A stretch of DNA of 64,000 nt from NCBI GenBank assembly GCA_045599365.1, contig JAZRVS010000185.1, positions 48,556-112,555 of the forward strand. Reading direction: 5' to 3'. Source of the DNA: UBA1715 sp045599365. Lineage in GTDB: Bacteria > Bacteroidota > Bacteroidia > Bacteroidales > UBA1715. A program made the position numbers and the translations under genes. Below, one piece after another: positions 44,823 through 53,165 of this stretch. Below the pieces are notes generated by a model. The model was not told the DNA's origin. It ran no database searches and saw only the letters and a list, made by a program, of their open reading frames with translations. How positions within the stretch are numbered: position 1 is the stretch's first letter; each line of letters starts with the position of its first letter.

Positions 44823-44893
44823 TAGGGTACTATTATTCACAGCTATTGAGTTTTGCCACAAAGAGTAGCTTCACTACTATTATATTTTATATT

Positions 44894-46246
44894 ATGACAG
44901 TCAATTTTTTAAGCAGTATCCACTCTATCCGTAAGGAAGACATCCCCCTAGAAGTATGGCATCAAGCTCGCAGAGCATTGATTGACTACCTGAGTGTGAC
45001 TCTTTCTGGAGCAAAAGCATTCTGTGAGAAGGAAACTGCCTATGTGGATGCATTGGGGGAGATTGGTGACGCAACAGTCTTTGGTCTTAGTCGCAAATGC
45101 TCTATGCAGACAGCGGCTCTCATGAATGGTATGAGCGCTCATGTGATAGAATTGGATGATGGTCATAGAAGAGGTGCACTCCATGTTGGTGCAACCGTTT
45201 TCTCGGCACTACTCCCTGTGGCAGAGCATGAACATCTTTCTTCTGAAGATTTGCTCTATGGTGCTATCATCGGTTATGAAGCCACTATACGACTTGCTTG
45301 TGCTGTGCAACCTGGAAATAAACTTCGTGGCTATCATGCTACAGGCACATGCGGCACGGTAGGTGCAGCTATGGGAATTGCGGCTGCTCTTGGTCTCGAC
45401 TTTAACCAGATGAAATCAACACTTTCAGCTGCAGTGACAAGTGCAGCTGGAGTGTTGGAGATGCAGGAAGACAATGCAGACTTGAAACCACTAAATGTGG
45501 GGCGTGCAGCTATGGATGCAGTAGCTGCTGCTTATCTTGGTAAAGCTCGATTTAAGGCTCCAATAGATGCTATTGGTGGAAAGAGAGGTTTCCTGAAGGT
45601 GATGACGGATGATCCACATACGGAATTCATAACGGATTTTGAAAAGGATGCACCTTTGGCAATCACACAAATCTATATGAAAACCTATGCCGCATGTCGT
45701 CATACCCATCCTGCCATTGAAGCCGCCCTTACTCTTCGACCTCAACTTATTGACTCGTTGACATGTGGACTCGTTGACTCCATCACAGTCGAAACCTATA
45801 AACTTGCTGTAGTGGGTCACGACCATACTGACATTCTTGGCATTAGTTCAGCCAAAATGAGTATGCCATTTGTTGTTGCTCTCGCTTTAGTAAAGGGCTC
45901 TGCTGGTATGGAAGACTTTAATGAAGCAAACGTAGCAGATGAGGAGATACTATCACTTACAAGGAAGGTTAATGTAGTAGAGAACGAAGAACTTTCGGCA
46001 TTAGTACCTGTGAAACGTGCTTCTATCCTTAATATAAAGATGAAGGACGGCATGACTCTTTCTCATCGTGTGGATTATCCTAAGGGCGAGCCCGAGAATC
46101 CTTTGTCAGATGAAGAACTTATCCAGAAGTTTAACACTCTCGCCATGGATAGTGGCCTCACAGCAGAGAATTGCAACAAAGCAATAGAATTAATAAATCA
46201 ACCAACATTCAACGTCAATACACTCATTGACTTGTTGGCATTATAA
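44894..46246 (+). CDS. MmgE/PrpD-family dehydratase
   Basis: 450 residues from the ATG at 44894 (MTVNFLSSIHSIRKEDIP); an in-frame TTG at 44819 gives an unlikely extension. Family landmarks: ALMNGMSAHVIELDDGHR, HVGATVFSALLPVAE, GYHATGTCGTVGAAMG, LNVGRAAMDA and YAACRHTHPAIEAAL. Known members dehydrate 2-methylcitrate or isomerise cis-aconitate. A simple repeat (45751-45781) codes for LIDSLTCGLVDSI inside the gene. It pairs logically with the lyase and hydratase of this cluster. Confidence 0.93.
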   Translation: MTVNFLSSIHSIRKEDIPLEVWHQARRALIDYLSVTLSGAKAFCEKETAYVDALGEIGDATVFGLSRKCSMQTAALMNGMSAHVIELDDGHRRGALHVGATVFSALLPVAEHEHLSSEDLLYGAIIGYEATIRLACAVQPGNKLRGYHATGTCGTVGAAMGIAAALGLDFNQMKSTLSAAVTSAAGVLEMQEDNADLKPLNVGRAAMDAVAAAYLGKARFKAPIDAIGGKRGFLKVMTDDPHTEFITDFEKDAPLAITQIYMKTYAACRHTHPAIEAALTLRPQLIDSLTCGLVDSITVETYKLAVVGHDHTDILGISSAKMSMPFVVALALVKGSAGMEDFNEANVADEEILSLTRKVNVVENEELSALVPVKRASILNIKMKDGMTLSHRVDYPKGEPENPLSDEELIQKFNTLAMDSGLTAENCNKAIELINQPTFNVNTLIDLLAL

Positions 46247-46251
46247 GGGAA

Positions 46252-47256
46252 ATGATGTCAAAACAATACAATTATTGCTTGGACTTTGTCAAGGGTATTG
46301 CCTGTATATTTGTAGTGCTAATGCATTGTGAGTTTCCGGGTCTGTTAGGAACTGCAGTACAAGCTATCAGTAGGTTTTGTGTCCCTCTGTTTTTCATGGT
46401 TTCTGGCTATTTCTGCTTCAAACCTGAAGTTACCCTAAATGGGGGGGGTAATTTATTGAAAATCAATAAGAAAGTAAAACACATAACAAAAATAACAATC
46501 AATGCTTGTATATTCTATACGGTATTTACAATTTTGCTATGCTTACTTGGGAAAGATATCGACTGGTCAATTTCAAAAATGGGAATCTTTTCGTGGTTAG
46601 TCTTCAATGCCCCTGCTTGGGCTGGAGTTGCAGGTCAATATTGGTTCCTTTTTGCATTACTCTATACTTACATATTCTATGGCGTATTGATACGTTTGGG
46701 GTGGCTTAAGCAAGCCTATTGGTTGGCAGGTGCTATGTTCATTGTATATATTGTGATGGCGCAAGGAATGCACCTTGCAGGAATGGGTGTTCCGAATATG
46801 ATCTACCGTAACTGGCTTGTGGAAGGATTTGCATACTTCATGTTAGGTCATTGGATTCATCATCATCAAGACAACCTCAGGTTTGATAATAGGATTCTGC
46901 TAATAATAGTTTTGGTGAGTACTATGCTATGTTGGGTTGAACGTTTCCTTATGGGGCGTGATTTCGGCGTGAATATTGTTACAATACCACAAGTATTCTG
47001 TTTGTTCCTTTATGCTGTCAATAATCCTACTTTGCATAAGGGTGCGATTCAAGAAATTGGAAAACGTTATTCAATGTTCGTTTACATTATTCATCCTGCC
47101 GTATGGCATGGGTTGGAATTCGTATATGCAAAAGTCGGCTTGTCTGAGAATATGCCAGCTCTATATCTTATGCCAATATTTGTGGTGTTCATGACATTAT
47201 TTGTATCTCATTTAGTATATACGCTTAATAATAGGACAAAACTTTCAACAATATGA
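46252..47256 (+). CDS. Acyltransferase 3-like integral membrane protein, with G8 tract
   Basis: 334 residues, about ten membrane helices. YCLDFVKGIACIFVVLMH is the family opening (His near residue 25) and RFCVPLFFMVSGYF the conserved second helix. Such enzymes O- or N-acylate extracytoplasmic glycans. Eight G at 46441-46448 followed by TAATTTATTGAAAATCAAT encode GGGNLLKIN, a loop that looks inserted. The frame is open here. It overlaps ttdB by 4 bp (ATGA). Confidence 0.87.
   Translation: MMSKQYNYCLDFVKGIACIFVVLMHCEFPGLLGTAVQAISRFCVPLFFMVSGYFCFKPEVTLNGGGNLLKINKKVKHITKITINACIFYTVFTILLCLLGKDIDWSISKMGIFSWLVFNAPAWAGVAGQYWFLFALLYTYIFYGVLIRLGWLKQAYWLAGAMFIVYIVMAQGMHLAGMGVPNMIYRNWLVEGFAYFMLGHWIHHHQDNLRFDNRILLIIVLVSTMLCWVERFLMGRDFGVNIVTIPQVFCLFLYAVNNPTLHKGAIQEIGKRYSMFVYIIHPAVWHGLEFVYAKVGLSENMPALYLMPIFVVFMTLFVSHLVYTLNNRTKLSTI
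46441..46448 (+). repeat. Poly-G tract (G8) in the acyltransferase gene
   Basis: Eight G followed by TAATTT and the palindrome ATTGAAAATCAAT (46455-46467), the same palindrome that lies in the 99-bp repeats and at 22180-22192. Confidence 0.7.
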
Positions 47257-47762
47257 TAGAATTAACAACCCCATTCCGGGAGGAAGACATTGCCAAACTG
47301 AAAGTTGGTGACGTGGTCTCCATATCTGGCTATATCTATACCGGTCGTGATGCTGTCCTCCCCAAGATTGTGAAGCATGCCGAGGATGGCACGTTGGCTG
47401 ACATCAATGTGGATCTGCAAGGTCAGGTCATCTTCCATACTGCTGTGAGTCCTGCCGGTGTGGGACCTACGTCAAGCAATAAGCTGGAGATTGAATCCAG
47501 CTTTGAACCGCTTTCACTCCATGGCATCAAGATGCACCTTGGCAAAGGTGCCATCAAGCCGGAGACTGTGAAGGCATTGGCAGAGAACAATGCAGTCTTT
47601 GCAATCATCCCTCCCGTAACGGCTCTTTTAGGTAGTCAGACTTCTGACATCAAAGTGGTATGCTATCCAGAACTGGGTATGGAGGCACTTCATTCAATCA
47701 AGGTAGAGAACTATCAAGCCATCATAGCAGCTGCTCAGGGTAAGAGCATCTATGACCGCTAG
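47253..47762 (+). CDS. Class I fumarase / tartrate dehydratase, beta subunit
   Basis: 169 residues, the length of TtdB-type subunits. LKVGDVVSISGYIYTGRDAV and VSPAGVGPTSSNKLEI are the family motifs; GKGAIKPETVKAL follows. With the alpha subunit it adds or removes water at a dicarboxylate double bond. The order here is beta before alpha, with an unrelated gene between. Confidence 0.93.
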   Translation: MIELTTPFREEDIAKLKVGDVVSISGYIYTGRDAVLPKIVKHAEDGTLADINVDLQGQVIFHTAVSPAGVGPTSSNKLEIESSFEPLSLHGIKMHLGKGAIKPETVKALAENNAVFAIIPPVTALLGSQTSDIKVVCYPELGMEALHSIKVENYQAIIAAAQGKSIYDR

Positions 47763-47795
47763 TTGAATGTTGAATGATTATAGTTGAATGAAATT

Positions 47796-48185
47796 ATGGA
47801 TGATAAATCAAACATATTTGCGTATCGTAAGTTGAATGTTTACCACAAGGCAAAGGAATGGATTAAGGATGTTTATTCCTTGATTGAGAAATTTCCTCCT
47901 GTTGAGAGGTATGCATTGGCTGATCAAGTAAGACGTGCTTCATTTTCTGTAACATCAAATATTGCAGAAGGTTCTTCAAGAAGTTCCAGAAAAGAAGAGG
48001 CACATTTCATAGAAATGTCATTCGGCTCTCTAATGGAAGTGCAATCTCAACTTGAGATAGCTCAAACTCTTGGTTATCTCTCACAATCCGACATAGATCT
48101 GATTGATGAAAAGACAGTGGTAATTGCAAAGATGTTATCTGGTTTAAAATCTCCTTTATTAAAAGAAAATCAAAATGGAAAATAA
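47796..48185 (+). CDS. Four-helix-bundle (23S rRNA IVS-type) protein
   Basis: 129 residues from the ATG at 47796 (MDDKSNIFAYRKLNVYHKAK). KFPPVERYALADQVRRASFSVTSNIAEGSSRSSRKEEAHF is the family core (given here only to identify it: helix 2, SxxSNIAEG). Such proteins are often encoded in 23S rRNA intervening sequences but also occur alone; function unknown. It is inserted between the two fumarase subunits and overlaps the alpha gene by 11 bp; a TAGTTGAATG repeat precedes it (47761-47790). Confidence 0.88.
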   Translation: MDDKSNIFAYRKLNVYHKAKEWIKDVYSLIEKFPPVERYALADQVRRASFSVTSNIAEGSSRSSRKEEAHFIEMSFGSLMEVQSQLEIAQTLGYLSQSDIDLIDEKTVVIAKMLSGLKSPLLKENQNGK

Positions 48186-49050
48186 TAATATCAACAATCA
48201 ACAATCATCTATCATCAATAAGGTCGCAGACTGTCTCGTAAGAGCAGGCTCGACCTTCCGTGAGGATCAGAAAGAGGCATATCGTAGAGCTATTTCAAGT
48301 GAGAGTAACGAAGCTTCCTGCTGGGTGATGAAGCAGGTTCTGGATAATGCCCTTGTTGCAGAAAAGAACTGTGGTCCTCTTTGCGATGATACAGGAATAC
48401 CTCACGTGTTCATTGAGGTGGGGAAGAATCGTACAATCACCGGTCAGATGATGGCAGATATCAAAGAGGGCATCCGTCAAGGATTGCGTATGCTCCCTGG
48501 TCGTCCAATGGCCATCAAGGGAAATGACTATGAACGCATTGACCAGAGTGGAGGACTGAACGAAGATAGTGGCGCTTTGCTTCCTTCACCTTTCCTGATT
48601 AAGGAAGTGGATGAGGAGGACACCCTTCGTTTGACCGTACTGATGCTTGGGGGCGGTCCAGCTATCCGTGGCATAACCCAACGCGTATTCCATAAGCATA
48701 GCGTACATGTAGTCATAGATGAGATTGTCAATCGTGCTACACCAGCTGTAAGCCAGTTGGGATGCTCACCTTGCACATTGGCAATTGGCATTGGTCGTTC
48801 ACAGTTCGAAGCCACCAGCCTCATGATGGAAGCCATGGCAAAAGGTGATTTTGGTGTTCAGAGTGACTTTGAGAAGACTATCACCGATAGAGTAAACGAA
48901 TCAAATACTGGGGCTTTAGGTCTTGGCGGAAAGACTTCCGTCCTTGCCACTTTTGCCAAGGTTGGCCCTCAGCGTGCAAGCGGAGTCCGCATTGTTGCCT
49001 TACGTCCTTGCTGCTGCTTTGAACCGAGAAGAGCAACGATAGAATTGTAG
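48175..49050 (+). CDS. Class I fumarase / tartrate dehydratase, alpha subunit
   Basis: 291 residues. The [4Fe-4S] ligands are visible in CGPLCDDTGIPH, QLGCSPCTLAIGIGR and RPCCCFEPRR; SGGLNEDSGALLP and MLGGGPAIRG are further landmarks. The first ~16 residues (NNNINNQQSSIINK) come from an AATCAACAATCA-type repeat and seem added to the usual start at KVADCLVRAGSTF. Needs an oxygen-labile cluster, in line with an anaerobic host. Confidence 0.93.
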   Translation: MENNNINNQQSSIINKVADCLVRAGSTFREDQKEAYRRAISSESNEASCWVMKQVLDNALVAEKNCGPLCDDTGIPHVFIEVGKNRTITGQMMADIKEGIRQGLRMLPGRPMAIKGNDYERIDQSGGLNEDSGALLPSPFLIKEVDEEDTLRLTVLMLGGGPAIRGITQRVFHKHSVHVVIDEIVNRATPAVSQLGCSPCTLAIGIGRSQFEATSLMMEAMAKGDFGVQSDFEKTITDRVNESNTGALGLGGKTSVLATFAKVGPQRASGVRIVALRPCCCFEPRRATIEL

Positions 49051-49072
49051 TGTATTGCCCCCACGAAACCCC

Positions 49073-49123
49073 AAAAATAAAACCGCAAAAGCCATAGGCC
49101 AGTCGGCGGTGGATAAGAAGTAA
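49073..49123 (+). pseudogene. Possible scar of a flippase (wzx) 5' end
   Basis: The frame PKNKTAKAIGQSAVDKK-stop resembles residues 6-21 of the intact flippase at 51669 (LKNKTVKGVGWSAVDN); by hand count 33 of 42 bases agree. No start codon remains. Short, so less certain than the dehydrogenase scars. Confidence 0.5.
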
Positions 49124-49138
49124 ACAATGCATTAGAGA

Positions 49139-50404
49139 ATGAAGAAAGATTTTTCAGGGAAGAAGCTGTTGGTTTTGGCAGGGGCTGACGTACATAGAAA
49201 GTTAGTCAGTGCGGCAAAGGGAATGGGCGTATATGTGATTGTTACGGACAATCTTGACCCCTCGGTGTCCCCAGCCAAAAAGATAGCAGATGAGTATTGG
49301 AATATAGACATAACCGATGTCGATTCCATTGTGAAGAAATGTATGGAAGCGCACGTGGATGGTGTCCTTACATATTCGATAGATCCTGCACAACTGCCGT
49401 ATTGCAAGATATGCAGCAGACTCAATCTTCCGTGCTACGGAACCTTGGAGCAATTTGAAATAATGACAAACAAGCGACTATTCAAGGATTTTTGCATAAA
49501 GAATGGAGTGGAGGTTGTTCCTGAATATACGATGGAGGATGTCAATAATGATAGAGTGGAATATCCCGTCTTGGTGAAACCATTGGAGAGCAGAGGCTCT
49601 CGTGGTCAGTCAGTCTGCAATATCAGGGATGAGGTGCGTACTGCTGTCGATATTGCAAGGAGAGAGTGCAGCAGAAATGGATATATTATAGAAAGGTATC
49701 TCGGGGATGAATATCAGGATATGGCTCTGGCATACGTTGTGGTTGACTGCATCCCATATCTCGTAAAGTGTGGAGACAGGAATTTGGGAAGGAAAGAGGA
49801 TAATCTTGACAGACAACAGATGGTGGCGGTACTGCCATCGAGGTATGCCAGTGAATATGTAGAGAAATGCAGCCCCCTTGTTGAGGCGATGATATCTAAC
49901 TTGGGCATAAAGTTCGGCGCCGTTTTCCTTCAGGGATTTTATAAGGGAGGGCATATCTACATGTATGATCCGGGATTGCGTTTGCCGGGAAGTGATTTTG
50001 ATCTGGTCCTGCGTAAAAGCACGGGTCTTGATTTGCCCTCGACTTTTGTCCATTATGCCTTGACTGGCGATACGAAATATGCATTCGGCCCCTTGAAGAA
50101 CGCATATCAAATGGGTGGGGCAATTTGTTTGATTTTTGCAGTGGCGGTTCGTCCAGGGGTTGTTAGTGAAGTTTTGGGAATAGAAGCATTTTCGAAAGAC
50201 GAACGGATTCTATCGATTGATCAAAGGATATATCCAGAAGATACTATTCCAAGCACTGGAGATATCAGGCAACGGGCAATCGAATTGATAGTGTACCTGC
50301 CAGACAGAGAATCCATCCCTGAATTTGCGAAGTATGTATATGATACGTATCACGTGATTGATATAGAAGGAAAAGATATGATTTGTTCACGAGTTGATTT
50401 TTGA
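49139..50404 (+). CDS. ATP-grasp ligase 2
   Basis: 421 residues. KKLLVLAGADVHRKLVSAAK (pre-grasp Rossmann-like), EYPVLVKPLESRGSRGQSV (ATP loop), YIIERYLGDEYQDMAL and a C-terminal MYDPGLRLPGSDFD where the metal ligands lie. Similar in plan to ligase 1 but clearly separate in sequence. It starts a pair with ligase 3 that follows the split fumarase and precedes the flippase. Confidence 0.87.
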   Translation: MKKDFSGKKLLVLAGADVHRKLVSAAKGMGVYVIVTDNLDPSVSPAKKIADEYWNIDITDVDSIVKKCMEAHVDGVLTYSIDPAQLPYCKICSRLNLPCYGTLEQFEIMTNKRLFKDFCIKNGVEVVPEYTMEDVNNDRVEYPVLVKPLESRGSRGQSVCNIRDEVRTAVDIARRECSRNGYIIERYLGDEYQDMALAYVVVDCIPYLVKCGDRNLGRKEDNLDRQQMVAVLPSRYASEYVEKCSPLVEAMISNLGIKFGAVFLQGFYKGGHIYMYDPGLRLPGSDFDLVLRKSTGLDLPSTFVHYALTGDTKYAFGPLKNAYQMGGAICLIFAVAVRPGVVSEVLGIEAFSKDERILSIDQRIYPEDTIPSTGDIRQRAIELIVYLPDRESIPEFAKYVYDTYHVIDIEGKDMICSRVDF

Positions 50405-50414
50405 TTATTCCAAG

Positions 50415-51626
50415 ATGAAGCATAATACAACAATAATGTTCGTTGAGGCATCAAATGATATGCTTCCTTGGTTTAAACGTGCTCGGGAGTTCGGATACCG
50501 CTGTGTAGTATGCGGTACAGATAAATCAAAGGAGATGGCTCGTGATGCTGACGCATATTATGATATGCCATATTCTGATAGGAATGGGTGTATTGCTATC
50601 GCAGAAAGAGAGAAGGTTGACGGTGTGATAGGTGGAGGTGACCAGTCTGCTCTAACAGCAGCCTATGTAGCGAAAGCTTTGTTACTGCCCGGTAACGATC
50701 CAAAGGGAATGGAACGTATGATGAATAAACAGGAATTCCGGGAACTGCAAAAGGAACTGGGTCTTGCCCATCCTGAATTTGTATATGCTTCTGAGTTGAA
50801 TTCGTTTATTGAGAAGGTTCGGGGAATGACGTTTCCAATAATTGTCAAACCAGGGCAAATGTCATCGAGCAGAGGAGTGAAAGTTTTCAATTCTTTTGAC
50901 CATAATAGTTTGGCGGAACATTTTATATATTGCCGAGGTCTTTCCTACAACGATGTGGTTTGCGCAGAGCAATACTTCGAGATTCTGGAAAGAGTAGTAT
51001 ATGAGTTCAATCCTTTTATTAATGGAGACAAAATGATCTGGTCTGGGAATATGATTGATATTCATTCCAGATATTGCCCTGAAGTCCCATCCGGAGGTTC
51101 TTGGCCAATGCCAATTCTTCCCCAAATGCGACAGAAGGCAGAAAATGATATTCTTAAAGTATTGCTTGCAACAAATTTCAAGTTCGGTGAGGTCAATGTA
51201 GAATCTTTTTTCACTTCCGAAGGCGATTTTGTTATTCTCGAGGTTAATCCTAGGCGTTGTGGGGGAGGTGTGCAAAAATATATTCAATATTCATCTGGTA
51301 AGGATTATATCGGTATGCTTGTATCACTTGCTGTAGGGGATAGCTCTTTTTTTGATGAACAGTTCAAGAAGACGATTTGCCAAGTAAACCCCATTAGCGC
51401 ATTCGCGGTTTATTCGAACTCTGCGCGTGTTTTTAATGATATTGAGGTGGATGAAGAATTGAAACCGTATTTGTATGAGACCTATTTATGTGTGGATAAA
51501 GGGAGTACTACTCGTGCTTGCCAGAATTATCATGATAAAATTGGTACAATGGTTTTCCATTTCCCTTCCACAGATATTCAAAAACAGTACATTTATCGGA
51601 TGGAAGATTTTGTTCAGGTAATTTGA
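50415..51626 (+). CDS. ATP-grasp ligase 3
   Basis: 403 residues from the ATG at 50415 (MKHNTTIMFVEASND); a TTG at 50394 overlaps the previous gene and is less likely. FPIIVKPGQMSSSRGVKVF is the ATP loop, FKFGEVNVESFFTSEGDFVILEVNPR contains the Mg ligands (E...N-P-R), followed by CGGG. Fourth ATP-grasp enzyme of the locus. It may extend the acid or amino-acid chain made by the upstream genes. Confidence 0.87.
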   Translation: MKHNTTIMFVEASNDMLPWFKRAREFGYRCVVCGTDKSKEMARDADAYYDMPYSDRNGCIAIAEREKVDGVIGGGDQSALTAAYVAKALLLPGNDPKGMERMMNKQEFRELQKELGLAHPEFVYASELNSFIEKVRGMTFPIIVKPGQMSSSRGVKVFNSFDHNSLAEHFIYCRGLSYNDVVCAEQYFEILERVVYEFNPFINGDKMIWSGNMIDIHSRYCPEVPSGGSWPMPILPQMRQKAENDILKVLLATNFKFGEVNVESFFTSEGDFVILEVNPRRCGGGVQKYIQYSSGKDYIGMLVSLAVGDSSFFDEQFKKTICQVNPISAFAVYSNSARVFNDIEVDEELKPYLYETYLCVDKGSTTRACQNYHDKIGTMVFHFPSTDIQKQYIYRMEDFVQVI

Positions 51627-51668
51627 TGGATTGAATAGGAAGAAACAGTAATAAGTATCGAGAAAGTA

Positions 51669-53123
51669 ATGTCCCAAGAATCTCTAAAAAATAAAACAGT
51701 AAAAGGTGTAGGTTGGTCAGCGGTGGATAATGTCGCCCAGTATGCGGTGTCGTTTGTGGTCGGCATTGTGCTGGCTCGACTGCTGAGTCCGGACGATTAC
51801 GGGCTGATAGGTATCATCGCTATCTTTACGGCAGTCTGTACAGCCATCATCAATGGTGGTTTCAGTACGGCTCTTATCCGCAAGAACGACTGCACGGACG
51901 ATGACTACAATACCGCTTTCATCGTCAACCTCGGTCTCAGTCTTGTGCTATATGCCGTCATCTTCCTCTGTTCTCCGCTCATCGCCAATTTCTTCGGCAA
52001 GCAGGAACTAGTGGCGTTGACAAGGGTGTCGTCCATCACGATGATAATAGGAGCCCTTGCCATAGTGCAACAGACACGTCTAACAAAGAGAATAGATTTC
52101 AAGACACAGACCAAAATCTCGCTCATCTCGGCAATCTCTAGTGGCGTGATAGGTATTGGGATGGCGTTGGTAGGATGTGGTGTATGGTCGTTGGTGTGCC
52201 AGGGTATAGCATCGCAATTGTTGAAGACAATCCTGCTGTGGTTCTACAACAAGTGGGTGCCAAGGTTACGGTTCTGCAAAGAATCTTTTAATGAACTATT
52301 CGGCTTTGGCTGGAAGATGATGGTGTCGGGAATTCTGGACAGCACTTGGCAGCAATTGTATCAAGTAGTTGTAGGTAAGTTTTATAGTCCCGCAACTTTA
52401 GGACAATATACAAGGGCAAAGCAGTTCTCGCAACTTTTCTCTTCGAACTTGACAAGTGTTATCCAGCGAGTGACATATCCGGTATTGAGCACTATTCAGG
52501 ACGAAAAAGAGCGTATGATTGAGGCATATAGGAGAATCATCAAACTTACAATGTTCATCACATTTACTTGTATGTTCGCTTTGGGTGCAGTTTCTGAACC
52601 ATTATTATATTGCCTGATTGGAGAAAAATGGCATGAGGCGGCAACATATTTGCCGTTGATTTGCTTTGTCGGATCGTTATATCCTCTTCATGCCATCAAC
52701 TTGAATATGTTGCAGGTGCAGGGAAGGAGCGATCTGTTCTTGTTCCTTGAAATTGTCAAGAAAATTGTCGGGCTTGCCCCATTGTTGGTTGGCGCATTTG
52801 TGGGAATATTTCCAATGTTATATATTTCAATTGTTACGAGTTTCATTAATTATTTGCTCAATTCATATTTCCCAGGTAAATTGTTGGGCTATACTTCTTG
52901 GAAACAACTGAAAGATATTGCACCTTCATTTTTTATTGCTTTGACGATGGCATTGATTGTATGGTTGTTGAAGTATCTTCCATTGTCGAATTGGGCGATA
53001 CTGCCGATACAGATTGTGGTAGGTGTAGTAACCTTTTTCGTATTGTGCAAGGTGACGAAGAACAAGGAATATGAAGAGGTAAAAAAGATAGTTATGCCGT
53101 TGTTTTTGAAATTTAAAAAGTGA
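51669..53123 (+). CDS. Polysaccharide flippase (Wzx-like)
   Basis: 484 residues with 12-14 predicted membrane helices. LKNKTVKGVGWSAVDNVAQYAVSFVVGIVLARLLSPDDYGLIGI is the typical N-terminus (first two helices) of the MATE/PST oligosaccharide-flippase group, with the LARLLSPDDYG turn. It should move the lipid-linked repeat unit across the inner membrane. It is directly followed by a disrupted gene and an IS3-like element. Confidence 0.93.
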   Translation: MSQESLKNKTVKGVGWSAVDNVAQYAVSFVVGIVLARLLSPDDYGLIGIIAIFTAVCTAIINGGFSTALIRKNDCTDDDYNTAFIVNLGLSLVLYAVIFLCSPLIANFFGKQELVALTRVSSITMIIGALAIVQQTRLTKRIDFKTQTKISLISAISSGVIGIGMALVGCGVWSLVCQGIASQLLKTILLWFYNKWVPRLRFCKESFNELFGFGWKMMVSGILDSTWQQLYQVVVGKFYSPATLGQYTRAKQFSQLFSSNLTSVIQRVTYPVLSTIQDEKERMIEAYRRIIKLTMFITFTCMFALGAVSEPLLYCLIGEKWHEAATYLPLICFVGSLYPLHAINLNMLQVQGRSDLFLFLEIVKKIVGLAPLLVGAFVGIFPMLYISIVTSFINYLLNSYFPGKLLGYTSWKQLKDIAPSFFIALTMALIVWLLKYLPLSNWAILPIQIVVGVVTFFVLCKVTKNKEYEEVKKIVMPLFLKFKK

Positions 53124-53127
53124 TAAT

Positions 53128-53165
53128 ATGGAACAGATATATACACCAACAAAGGACTATAATTA
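53128..53165 (+). pseudogene. First 12 codons of a gene broken by the IS element
   Basis: ATG at 53128, five bases after the flippase stop, reads MEQIYTPTKDYNYL and then enters the left end of the insertion element. No continuation is found right of the element, so the insertion was accompanied by a deletion. The gene's identity cannot be read from the remnant. Confidence 0.5.

Noticed and set aside
44819..44893. N-terminal extension of the MmgE/PrpD protein
   Set aside because: Begins with TTG, hydrophobic nonsense; the ATG at 44894 fits the family start.
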